The position numbers and the translations under genes are program-made. Below, in pieces: positions 45,606 to 52,981 of a stretch of DNA of 53,699 nt (within the stretch, counting starts at the first letter, position 1; every line of letters starts with the position of its first letter). Source of the stretch: JBBIJR01 sp037445875. GTDB lineage: Bacteria > CLD3 > SB21. A model generated the notes under the pieces. That model had not been told where the DNA came from. It ran no database searches and saw nothing but the letters and a program-made list of their open reading frames with translations. Location: NCBI GenBank assembly GCA_037445875.1, contig JBBIJR010000014.1, positions 1 to 53,699 of the forward strand. The letters run 5' to 3'.

Positions 45606-46826
45606 TTGTCCATTCTGAACGACCTTGCGCGCGTGATCGGCGCTTCGGTCAATTCGCAGGAGATCATGCAGACGATCATTCATCGTTCCCTGCGTGCGGT
45701 GCATGCCGAACAGGGCGTGATCACGCTGGTCGACGCCCGGGAGGGGCGCACGATGAAGACGCTCGTGCGCAGCATGGTCACCAGCGGCGATCATCCCCGG
45801 TTCCACCTGGACCAGAGCCTGCTGGGCTGGATGCATCTGAACAAAAAACCTCTGTTGATCAATGCGCCGCAGGCGGACGAGCGGTTTCGCGGCATCCAGT
45901 GGGACGGTGCGATCCGCAACGCCCTCAGCGTTCCGCTGCTGATCAAAGCCGAACTGATCGGCGTACTCACCGTCTACAACAAGAAAGACGGCGCCCTGTT
46001 CACGGACGCCGACCAGCGGCTCCTTGCCATCCTGGCCGCGCAGTCCGCCCAGGTAGTGGAAAACGCGAGGCTGTACGAGCAGGAGAAGGCGCTGGCTCGC
46101 ATGCAGGAGGAAGTCCGCCTCGCATCCAAGATACAGAACGATCTCCTGCCCAAGAGCGTTCCTCTGATATCCGGATACGAAGTGGCCGGCATTAGCCGGC
46201 CCGCGCAGACGATCGGCGGAGATTATTTCGATTTTATTCCCCTCGATGACCACCGGATAGCGGTATGCCTGGGGGACGTATCGGGCAAGGGCCTGCCTGC
46301 CGCGCTGCTGATGGCCAGTCTGCATGCGACGCTGCGCGCGCAATCGGTCCTGATCCCCACGCCCCGGCGCTGCATGGAACGAACCAATCACTTCCTGCAT
46401 CAGAGCGTCAGCGCAGAGAAATTTGCCACCCTTTTCTACGGAATCCTCGATACTCATACCCACACCCTCTCCTGCGCCAATGCCGGTCAGGACCATCCCA
46501 TCCTGGTCTCCGGCGACCGCATCGTGCGGCTAACCCGCGGCGGCATCCCCCTCGGTCTCATGGATCCGTTTACCTACGAAGAAGAACAACACCCGGTGGA
46601 ACCGGGCGACGTACTGGTCGTGTTTTCGGACGGTATCTCGGAAGCATGGAACGCCGGGGATGAAATGTTTGGAAGCGACCGGCTCCTGAAGATCGTCGAG
46701 CTGAGCCGTGACGAATCCGCCGGTCAAATCATGGAACGTATTCTACACGCCGTGGAATCGTTTGCGAAAGAGGTCGTGCAAGCGGACGACATGACGCTGG
46801 TCGTCATGAAACGGCTGCCGTCCTGA
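45606..46826 (+). CDS. GAF domain-containing PP2C/SpoIIE serine phosphatase
   Basis: A signalling phosphatase. A coiled-coil leads to a GAF domain (residues about 10-155; SILNDLARVIGASVNSQEIM) and a SpoIIE/PP2C domain (from LASKIQNDLLPKSVP) with metal ligands in GGDYFDF, CLGDVSGKGLPAALLM, FSDGISEAW and ADDMTLVV. TTG 45606 is the first usual start in the open frame, but codons upstream back to CTG 45540 read as the expected coiled coil (LTLQEENARLKRAIEEL), so the real start is probably 45540 or nearby. It typically dephosphorylates an anti-sigma antagonist; here it lies close to three kinases. Confidence 0.9.
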   Translation: MSILNDLARVIGASVNSQEIMQTIIHRSLRAVHAEQGVITLVDAREGRTMKTLVRSMVTSGDHPRFHLDQSLLGWMHLNKKPLLINAPQADERFRGIQWDGAIRNALSVPLLIKAELIGVLTVYNKKDGALFTDADQRLLAILAAQSAQVVENARLYEQEKALARMQEEVRLASKIQNDLLPKSVPLISGYEVAGISRPAQTIGGDYFDFIPLDDHRIAVCLGDVSGKGLPAALLMASLHATLRAQSVLIPTPRRCMERTNHFLHQSVSAEKFATLFYGILDTHTHTLSCANAGQDHPILVSGDRIVRLTRGGIPLGLMDPFTYEEEQHPVEPGDVLVVFSDGISEAWNAGDEMFGSDRLLKIVELSRDESAGQIMERILHAVESFAKEVVQADDMTLVVMKRLPS

Positions 46827-46910
46827 TCCGCGGCCCGAAGCAACGTTCGCTTCCGCCCCCGGCATACGGCGCATCGGCGTACGCCTTCAACAGTATCCGA
46901 GGTCTCGCTT

Positions 46911-47303
46911 ATGAACGAAGCGACTCACGAACATGCCTCCTCCCGGCGAGCCCTGCGGATTCCCCTGGGCTTCACGCTGGATGCCATCGTGCATCTCGGC
47001 GCTGGTGCGAATCGCGTAATGAAGGCCGACCTGGCCGTTGGCGACTGGCTCCACGTGCGGACGTGGAATTCCGTGTACCGGATTCAAGTCTTTGAGGACG
47101 GGTTCTGCGAAGTGAGCGGGGGCTGGTTCGACCGCAAGGGTCTGTCGCCCTGCCGGACCTCCATTGCGGGTTGCACGTGGGGCGGCAGCATCCTGCACAC
47201 CCGGGTTGCCGCCGGTTGCGGCATGTGCATCGAGTTCGGCAACCGGTTGACCACCAGTCCCGTCCGCAGCGTCGTCGTGATTCCGGGCATCCGCCTGGTA
47301 TGA
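46911..47303 (+). CDS. Conserved hypothetical protein
   Basis: A 130-residue protein not assigned to a named family. It is globular, with LSPCRTSIAGCTWGGSILHT as its most distinctive segment and a phrase GMCIEFGNRLTT near the end. Four cysteines are present (FCEV, SPCR, AGCTW, GCGMC). GAGGTCTC lies just upstream of ATG 46911. It sits 84 nt after the phosphatase gene, possibly in the same transcript. No function can be assigned. Confidence 0.65.
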   Translation: MNEATHEHASSRRALRIPLGFTLDAIVHLGAGANRVMKADLAVGDWLHVRTWNSVYRIQVFEDGFCEVSGGWFDRKGLSPCRTSIAGCTWGGSILHTRVAAGCGMCIEFGNRLTTSPVRSVVVIPGIRLV

Positions 47304-47397
47304 CAGTCTTTCTGCGGTTTACGGAGTACGCACGACGGTACCGCGTCAGCATCGACCGTTCGTGCGTGTTATTTCACATTCATATACAGGAGGTTCT

Positions 47398-47694
47398 ATG
47401 TACGTCGTTAGAGATGTTTTTCACTGCAAGCCCGGTCAATCGAAAGCCGTGTCGGAAAAACTAAGCAGCGGCCTGTCGATGATGAAGAAAATGCCCGGCT
47501 ACAAGTCCGGCCGGGTGTTGGTGGACTACGTGGCCAGCTACTGGACCGTTGTCCTGGAGACGGAGGTCGATACCCTCGAGCAGTTCGAGCGCGCGATGAA
47601 CGAGTACGCTTCGAGCAACGAAATACGCGAGGCCATGAAAGGATACATGGATATGGTGCATGAAGGGCATCGAGAGATTTTCAGAATCGTGTGA
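47398..47694 (+). CDS. Small dimeric alpha/beta-barrel (ABM/NIPSNAP-like) protein
   Basis: A 98-residue protein starting MYVVRDVFHCKPGQSKAVSE and containing a beta-alpha-beta pattern with VVLETEVDTLEQFERAMNEY. The size and pattern fit the ferredoxin-like dimeric alpha/beta-barrel superfamily that includes ABM monooxygenases and NIPSNAP. No catalytic residues are recognised. A strong AGGAGG lies 6 nt before ATG 47398. It is the last gene before the kinase cluster. Confidence 0.74.
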   Translation: MYVVRDVFHCKPGQSKAVSEKLSSGLSMMKKMPGYKSGRVLVDYVASYWTVVLETEVDTLEQFERAMNEYASSNEIREAMKGYMDMVHEGHREIFRIV

Positions 47695-47786
47695 TCGAAC
47701 GGCGCGAATCGAACCAGAGTGACAGCGGGCGATGCATATCCTGACAGCGGGACTGTGTTGAATCAAAAGAAATGGAAATAGCTCCT

Positions 47787-47933
47787 ATGATTGAAAAGAC
47801 CATCTTCCATTGCAGGATCCTGGTAAGGTTCGGGGGAGGCGGGATGTCCCGAAATTGCCCGGGAGCGAAGCGATTGGCTGCAATTTCGAGGATCTCGATG
47901 AGACGAAGCAAAATCGGGAGGTGTCACGAGTGA
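47787..47933 (+). CDS. Short leader frame of kinase gene 1 (48 codons), coding status uncertain
   Basis: ATG 47787 to TGA 47931-47933, 48 codons; an earlier in-frame ATG at 47772 would add five. The N-terminal half resembles the kinase start (TIFHCRI, then GGGGM at residues 16-20 matching the glycine loop). The C-terminal half ends SKIGRCHE. The TGA overlaps the kinase GTG start (GTGA), and the kinase Shine-Dalgarno GGGAGGTG lies within the last codons. 28 of 48 residues match the leader at 50067 without gaps. It could be a coupled leader or a decayed duplicate; no strong ribosome site of its own is visible. Confidence 0.42.
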   Translation: MIEKTIFHCRILVRFGGGGMSRNCPGAKRLAAISRISMRRSKIGRCHE

Positions 47934-50062
47934 TCGGTCAAACGGTATCTCATTACAAGATTCTCGAGAAGCTGGGTGAGGGTGGGATGGGAGTGGTATA
48001 TAAAGCCCAGGACACGAGACTCGACCGGATCGTTGCGATCAAATTCCTTCCGTCCCGTTCATCGGGCTCCAACGATACCAGAGACCGGTTCATACAAGAA
48101 GCCAAATCGGCGGCCGCGCTGAACCATCCGAATATTCTGAACGTCTATGAGATCGATGAACGCGACGACTCGATGTTTATCGTCATGGAATACGTGGCGG
48201 GCAGCACGCTGGCCGATACGATTGGAAAGCGCAAGTCGGAAGCGGGTGTGCCGCTGGTGCAGTCGATCGCATGGGTCACCCAGATCGCCCATGGCCTCAA
48301 AGCGGCGCACGACAAGAACGTCATCCATCGCGATGTCAAGCCGCAGAACCTGATGGTAACCCCGGACAAGCAGATCAAGATCATGGACTTCGGTCTGGCA
48401 AAAATGAAAAGCAAGGCATCGATCACCAAAACCGGAACCTCCCTGGGTACGCTGTCCTACATGTCTCCCGAGCAGGCTCAGGGCATTTCGGCCGATCACC
48501 GTTCCGATATTTGGTCGCTGGGGATCGTGTTCTATGAACTGCTTACGTCCGAGGTCCCTTTCAAGGCCGAGCATGAGGCGGGCCTTACCTATCTCATCGT
48601 GAATCACGAACCGGAATCTCCGAGTACGCTGGACCGGCGGATACCGCAGTCGGTGGATAACGTGGTCATGAAGATGATCATTAAGGACCGGGAGCGTCGA
48701 TTCCAGACGATGAAGGAGGTATTGCAGGCGCTCGATTCACTGAACAGAGAGATTGCGGAGGGCGGCTCCGCCACTTCGAAAAGGAAAGCGATCGCGGTCC
48801 TGCCTTTTGACAATATCAGTTCCGACAAGGAAAACGAATATTTCGGAGACGGGTTGACGGAAGAACTGATTGCCAATCTCTCGCGGTTGAAGGAAATGCG
48901 GGTGGTTTCCCGTACGACGACCATGGCCTACAAGGGTACGAAGAAAGACATCAAGATCATCGGACGCGAATTGGCCGCGCGATATCTGATGGAGGGGAGC
49001 GTCAGGAAATTCCAAGATGATGTGAGGATCACGGCTCAGTTGATCGATGTGGAAGACGACGCGCAGTTGTGGGCGGGAACGTTCAAAGGCAAATTGGCGG
49101 ACATTTTCGATATTCAGGAAAAAGTTGCAAAGGAAATCGTGGACGCATTGATGGTCAAGCTCTCGCCGACAGAGAAAGTGGTTCTGACCAAACGTTCGAC
49201 CGTCGTTCCCGAGGCGTTCGATCTGAATCTTCGCGCAAGGAACTTCCTTTCGCGGATGACACGAAACGACATTAACGCTGCGATCCAGCTCTTTCAGCGC
49301 GCGATCGAACTTGACGTCCGGTATGCCGCGGCGTATGCAGGACTTGGAGAAGCGTATGCGTCCCAGTACTTCAATTATGAACGCAACCCGATGTGGTTGG
49401 ACAAGGCCATTGAAGCCGCCCTCAAGGCCCTTGTGTATGACCCGACGCTCTCCGAAGCGTACGCGTCGCTGGCTCTTGCCTATTTCAACAAGAAATCCAT
49501 AGATGAAGCATTGACTGCGGGGCATCGAGCCATAGAGTTGGACCCGAACAATCACATTGCCTACTGGATGATCGGACGCATCTACCACAGTACCGATCGG
49601 GACCACGAAGCGGTGGACTACTATAAAAAGGTGATTGCCCTTGCCCCGGATTTTTATTCGGCGTACGGAGACCTCCAGAACGCCTATGAACGCATGGGGG
49701 ACATGGAGAACTACCGAGACGTCCTTCGGAAGGCGATCGCAATGTATCCACACTATCTATCCAAGCACCCGGAAGATGCCCGCGGACACATGTTCTTTGC
49801 GATCGCTCTGGGACAAGCCGAGCGGTTCGATGATGCGAAACGGGAGGCGGCAAAAGCACTGGAACTCAATCCGACGGATCCCCTGATGTATTACAATGCG
49901 GCGTGCTTTTATTCGCGCATTCACGAGAAGACACTCGCCGTCGAGGCGCTGAAGAACGCCGTATCGTCCGGATACGAGAACTTTGACTGGGCCAAACGGG
50001 ACTCCGATTTGGATAACATCCGCGAAGAACCCGGATACCTCGAACTGATGAAAGGGAAATAG
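47930..50062 (+). CDS. Serine/threonine protein kinase with FlgO-like domain and TPR repeats (kinase 1)
   Basis: A 710-residue Hanks-type kinase. The kinase domain (residues about 9-270) has GEGGMG, Lys38 (VAIK), HRD at 133-135 and DFG at 153-155, all intact. A FlgO/TolB-N-like domain follows (AIAVLPFDNISSDKENEYFG), then about six TPR-type repeats (AAAYAGLGEAYASQYF, AYASLALAYFNKKSIDEAL). No transmembrane helix is seen between kinase and FlgO-like part, so it may be cytoplasmic. GTG 47930 has GGGAGG 8 nt upstream and overlaps the leader stop. First of three tandem paralogues. Confidence 0.94.
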   Translation: MIGQTVSHYKILEKLGEGGMGVVYKAQDTRLDRIVAIKFLPSRSSGSNDTRDRFIQEAKSAAALNHPNILNVYEIDERDDSMFIVMEYVAGSTLADTIGKRKSEAGVPLVQSIAWVTQIAHGLKAAHDKNVIHRDVKPQNLMVTPDKQIKIMDFGLAKMKSKASITKTGTSLGTLSYMSPEQAQGISADHRSDIWSLGIVFYELLTSEVPFKAEHEAGLTYLIVNHEPESPSTLDRRIPQSVDNVVMKMIIKDRERRFQTMKEVLQALDSLNREIAEGGSATSKRKAIAVLPFDNISSDKENEYFGDGLTEELIANLSRLKEMRVVSRTTTMAYKGTKKDIKIIGRELAARYLMEGSVRKFQDDVRITAQLIDVEDDAQLWAGTFKGKLADIFDIQEKVAKEIVDALMVKLSPTEKVVLTKRSTVVPEAFDLNLRARNFLSRMTRNDINAAIQLFQRAIELDVRYAAAYAGLGEAYASQYFNYERNPMWLDKAIEAALKALVYDPTLSEAYASLALAYFNKKSIDEALTAGHRAIELDPNNHIAYWMIGRIYHSTDRDHEAVDYYKKVIALAPDFYSAYGDLQNAYERMGDMENYRDVLRKAIAMYPHYLSKHPEDARGHMFFAIALGQAERFDDAKREAAKALELNPTDPLMYYNAACFYSRIHEKTLAVEALKNAVSSGYENFDWAKRDSDLDNIREEPGYLELMKGK

Positions 50063-50066
50063 ACCC

Positions 50067-50213
50067 GTGACCGGACAGACTATTTCTCACTCTAGGATCG
50101 CCGAAAAACTCGGGGACGGCGGGATGTTGCGAAATCGCCCGAGCGCGTCGCGAGGGGCTGCCATTTCGAGGATGCCGATGAAGCGCAGCGCAATCGGGAG
50201 GTGTCACCGATGA
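50067..50213 (+). CDS. Short leader frame of kinase gene 2 (48 codons), coding status uncertain
   Basis: GTG 50067 to TGA 50211-50213, 4 nt after kinase 1. Residues 2-20 (TGQTISHSRIAEKLGDGGM) are an evident copy of the kinase N-terminus. Then the sequence diverges to AAISRMPMKRSAIGRCHR. TGA overlaps the kinase 2 ATG (ATGA). Same length and register as the leader at 47787. Over the shared last 31 codons the differences to that leader fall about evenly on codon positions 1, 2 and 3 (7, 6 and 7), which does not show selection on protein. Confidence 0.42.
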   Translation: MTGQTISHSRIAEKLGDGGMLRNRPSASRGAAISRMPMKRSAIGRCHR

Positions 50214-52132
50214 TCGGTCGGACCGTCGTCCATTATAGGATTCTCGAAAAGCTCGGTGAAGGTGGGATGGGCATCGTCTACAAAGCGCTCGATACGAAGC
50301 TCGACCGCGAAGTGGCGCTGAAGTTTCTGCCGCATTATTTGACCTCGAACGACACCGAGCGGGCCCGGTTCTTTCAGGAGGCCCGTGCCGCTTCGGCCCT
50401 GAACCACCCCAACGTGTGTACCGTCTACGGAATCGAAGAGTACGAAGGACAGCAATTCATCGAGATGGAGTACGTCGACGGCGTAACCCTTCGGAAGAAG
50501 GTCTCCGAATCGCCGCTGAGTCTGAGCGAGGCGCTGACGTACGCGATCCAGATCGGGGAAGCGTTGCAGGAGGCGCATGCCAAGGGCATCGTGCATCGCG
50601 ACGTGAAATCGGAAAACATCATGATCAATTCGAAGAACCAGGTCAAGGTGATGGATTTCGGACTGGCCAAGCTGCGCGGCGCGGTCAGACTTACCCGCTC
50701 ATCGAGCACGACCGGCACGCTGGCCTATATGGCCCCCGAACAGATTCAGGGCCAGCCGGTGGACGCGAGGGCGGACATATTTTCCTTCGGCGCGGTGTTG
50801 TACGAAATGCTGACGGGCCATACGCCGTTCCGGGGGGAGCACGACGCCGCGATGATGTACTCCATTGTCAATGAAGAGCCTCAATCCATCCAGAAGTACC
50901 GCAGCGACCTATCCTCGGAGCTGCTCCACATTCTGAATCGGGCGTTGGAAAAAGACCCCGAAGAGCGGTATCAGACGGTCAAGGACATGACGATCGATAT
51001 CCGGAGGATGAGAAAAGAATCGACGCGGGTCGTGCGGCCGGACGGACCGGAGCGATCAGAAAAGACGGGACGTTCAACGATGTCTCCGCCCATCGTGACC
51101 GACCGCGGTCTCATGAAATACGCCGTCGCTGTCGTCATCGTACTGCTGGTCGTTCTGGGCGTCGTGTTTCGAGATGCACTCCTTCCGTCCAGCACGGGCA
51201 AGGCGGGCCAGAAACGAATCGTCGTGCTTCCGTTCGAGAACCTGGGCCCCGACGACAAGGACTACTTCGTGGACGGCATGACCGATGAAGTGACCAGCCG
51301 GCTTTCCGGTTTGTCCGGGCTCAGCGTGATCGCGCGCTCCAGCGCCTCGCAGTACAGGCAGACGTCCAAGTCGTTCCAGCAGATCGGAGAGGAACTCAAC
51401 GTTCAATATATCCTGCAGGGGACGGTACGCTGGGAGTCGATAGCCGGCGAGACCCATGTGCGCGTGAATCCGTCGCTGATCAGGGTCGAGGACGGCACGC
51501 AAGCGTGGTCGCAGTCGATGGAGTCCGTGCTGTCCAGCGCGTTCAAACTGCAGTCGGACATTGCCGGCCGCGTGGCGTCGGCTCTCGACGTGGCGCTTCT
51601 CCAGTCCGAAGAAGAGGCGCTGGCAACTTCCCTGACGAATAATGCGGAAGCGTATGACTATTATCTCAAGGCCACTCAATACGCCGAGCGCAGCAATGCA
51701 ATCGCCGATCTCGAGATCGCCATCCAGCTCCTCGATCGAGCCGTCCAGATCGATCCGTCTTTCGCCGCCGCGTATGCCAAGCTGTCGTATGTGCACTCCA
51801 ACATGTACTGGTTCTTCTACGATCGATCGGAGCGGCGGGTGGAACAATCGCGCATAGCCGCGGAAAAGGCGGTGGAACTGGCGCCACACCTGTCGGAAGT
51901 GCGCGAAGCCATGGGATGGTATTATTATCATGGAAGACTGGATTACACGAATGCCCTCGAGCAGTTTTCCCTTGCCCTCAAGTATCGCCCGAGCAATTCG
52001 GCCGTGCATTACGGTATCGCTGCCGTCCGGCGCCGGCAGGGGGACATGCGAGGAGCCGTTGAGTCGTTCAGGCAATCGATCGCCGGCAATCCCCGTGTGG
52101 CGAGATCGTACGTCAGCTGGGCGAGACCCTGA
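50210..52132 (+). CDS. Membrane serine/threonine kinase with FlgO-like domain and TPRs (kinase 2, 5' part, frameshifted)
   Basis: Kinase 2 begins at ATG 50210, where GGGAGG sits 9 nt upstream. The kinase domain has GEGGMG, Lys38, HRD 129-131 and MDFGLAK. Unlike kinase 1 it has a transmembrane helix (KYAVAVVIVLLVVLGVVF, about residue 305), so the FlgO-like (VVLPFENLGPDDKDYFVDGM) and TPR parts are probably periplasmic. The reading frame stops at 52132 after a stretch of non-TPR residues. One base is missing at about 52100-52104, where GCGAGATC should likely read GCGGAGATC; the rest continues in the frame ending at 52860. Confidence 0.88.
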   Translation: MIGRTVVHYRILEKLGEGGMGIVYKALDTKLDREVALKFLPHYLTSNDTERARFFQEARAASALNHPNVCTVYGIEEYEGQQFIEMEYVDGVTLRKKVSESPLSLSEALTYAIQIGEALQEAHAKGIVHRDVKSENIMINSKNQVKVMDFGLAKLRGAVRLTRSSSTTGTLAYMAPEQIQGQPVDARADIFSFGAVLYEMLTGHTPFRGEHDAAMMYSIVNEEPQSIQKYRSDLSSELLHILNRALEKDPEERYQTVKDMTIDIRRMRKESTRVVRPDGPERSEKTGRSTMSPPIVTDRGLMKYAVAVVIVLLVVLGVVFRDALLPSSTGKAGQKRIVVLPFENLGPDDKDYFVDGMTDEVTSRLSGLSGLSVIARSSASQYRQTSKSFQQIGEELNVQYILQGTVRWESIAGETHVRVNPSLIRVEDGTQAWSQSMESVLSSAFKLQSDIAGRVASALDVALLQSEEEALATSLTNNAEAYDYYLKATQYAERSNAIADLEIAIQLLDRAVQIDPSFAAAYAKLSYVHSNMYWFFYDRSERRVEQSRIAAEKAVELAPHLSEVREAMGWYYYHGRLDYTNALEQFSLALKYRPSNSAVHYGIAAVRRRQGDMRGAVESFRQSIAGNPRVARSYVSWARP

Positions 52133-52137
52133 CCCTG

Positions 52138-52860
52138 ATGCGGGAGTACGAAGAAGCCAACCGGTACTACGACCGTGCGCTGCAACTCTCGCCCGATGTC
52201 AAAGATGCCTATCTGGAGAAGGCCAAGAACCTGCTGCTGTGGAAGGGGAATACGCAGGAGGCGCGGCGCATTCTCGACGAGGGTCGGCGCCTTGGAAAGG
52301 CCGGTATCGAAGGAGAGGGCCTGAACGCGTCCAGCTACTACGTCGAAGTGCTGGACGGACGGTTCGACGCGGCCGACCAATTCCTCAACCGGATGAAGTC
52401 GCCCGAGGGACTCAGCGACCAGTTCCAGTACTATCCGACCGTCCTTCTGCGTGCGGAGCTGGAATCGCGGCGAGGCAATCGGACTCGTGCCGCTGCGTAT
52501 TACGACAGCGCACGGACGTATCTCGAAGAAAGGCAGAAGATTAATCCCCAGGATGAGCGTTTGTACAGTTCCCTGGGACTGGCGTACGCCGGCCTCGGAC
52601 GAAAGGACGACGCCGTACGGTCGGGCCTGCGGGGAGTGGAATTGCTCTCCGTCGAGAAAGAGGCATGGCGCGGGTCGTATCGATTGCTGGACCTTGCGAA
52701 AATCTATGTCATGGTCGCCGATCGCGAGAAGGCCATCGACGTATTGGAGAAATTGCTCGGCATCCCTTCCGACGTGTCCGCCGTGTGGCTCAAGATCGAT
52801 CCGTTCTGGATCCCCCTGCGCGATCACGAGAGGTTTCAGAAATTGATCGGTGGTGCATGA
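52138..52860 (+). CDS. TPR-containing C-terminal part of kinase 2 (after frameshift)
   Basis: Continuation of kinase 2 in the next frame, from about 52104; ATG 52138 is just the first start codon in it. It encodes further TPRs, beginning EYEEANRYYDRALQLSPDVK, and ends DHERFQKLIGGA, a typical ending of this kinase family. Joined to 50210-52132 it gives one protein of about 883 residues. Treat as one gene with a one-base deletion, real or sequencing error, not as an independent protein. Confidence 0.85.
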   Translation: MREYEEANRYYDRALQLSPDVKDAYLEKAKNLLLWKGNTQEARRILDEGRRLGKAGIEGEGLNASSYYVEVLDGRFDAADQFLNRMKSPEGLSDQFQYYPTVLLRAELESRRGNRTRAAAYYDSARTYLEERQKINPQDERLYSSLGLAYAGLGRKDDAVRSGLRGVELLSVEKEAWRGSYRLLDLAKIYVMVADREKAIDVLEKLLGIPSDVSAVWLKIDPFWIPLRDHERFQKLIGGA

Positions 52861-52879
52861 CGGAAGGAGCGCCGGCAAG

Positions 52880-52981
52880 ATGAAGTCCGCCTGTTTGAGA
52901 AAGAGGGATCGCCCCGTGATTGAAGCAGCTATGTCCAACGTCCTCGAAAAGCTCAGCGCAATCGAGAGGTGTCGACGATGA
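52880..52981 (+). CDS. Short leader frame of kinase gene 3 (33 codons), coding status uncertain
   Basis: ATG 52880 to TGA 52979-52981. GGAAGGAG lies about 10 nt upstream of the ATG, a better ribosome site than the other two leaders have. It contains NVLEKLSAIERCRR: VLEKL matches the kinase N-terminus (ILEKL) and SAIERCRR matches the ends of the other leaders (SAIGRCHR), so the middle seems deleted. TGA overlaps the kinase 3 ATG (ATGA). Confidence 0.42.
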   Translation: MKSACLRKRDRPVIEAAMSNVLEKLSAIERCRR

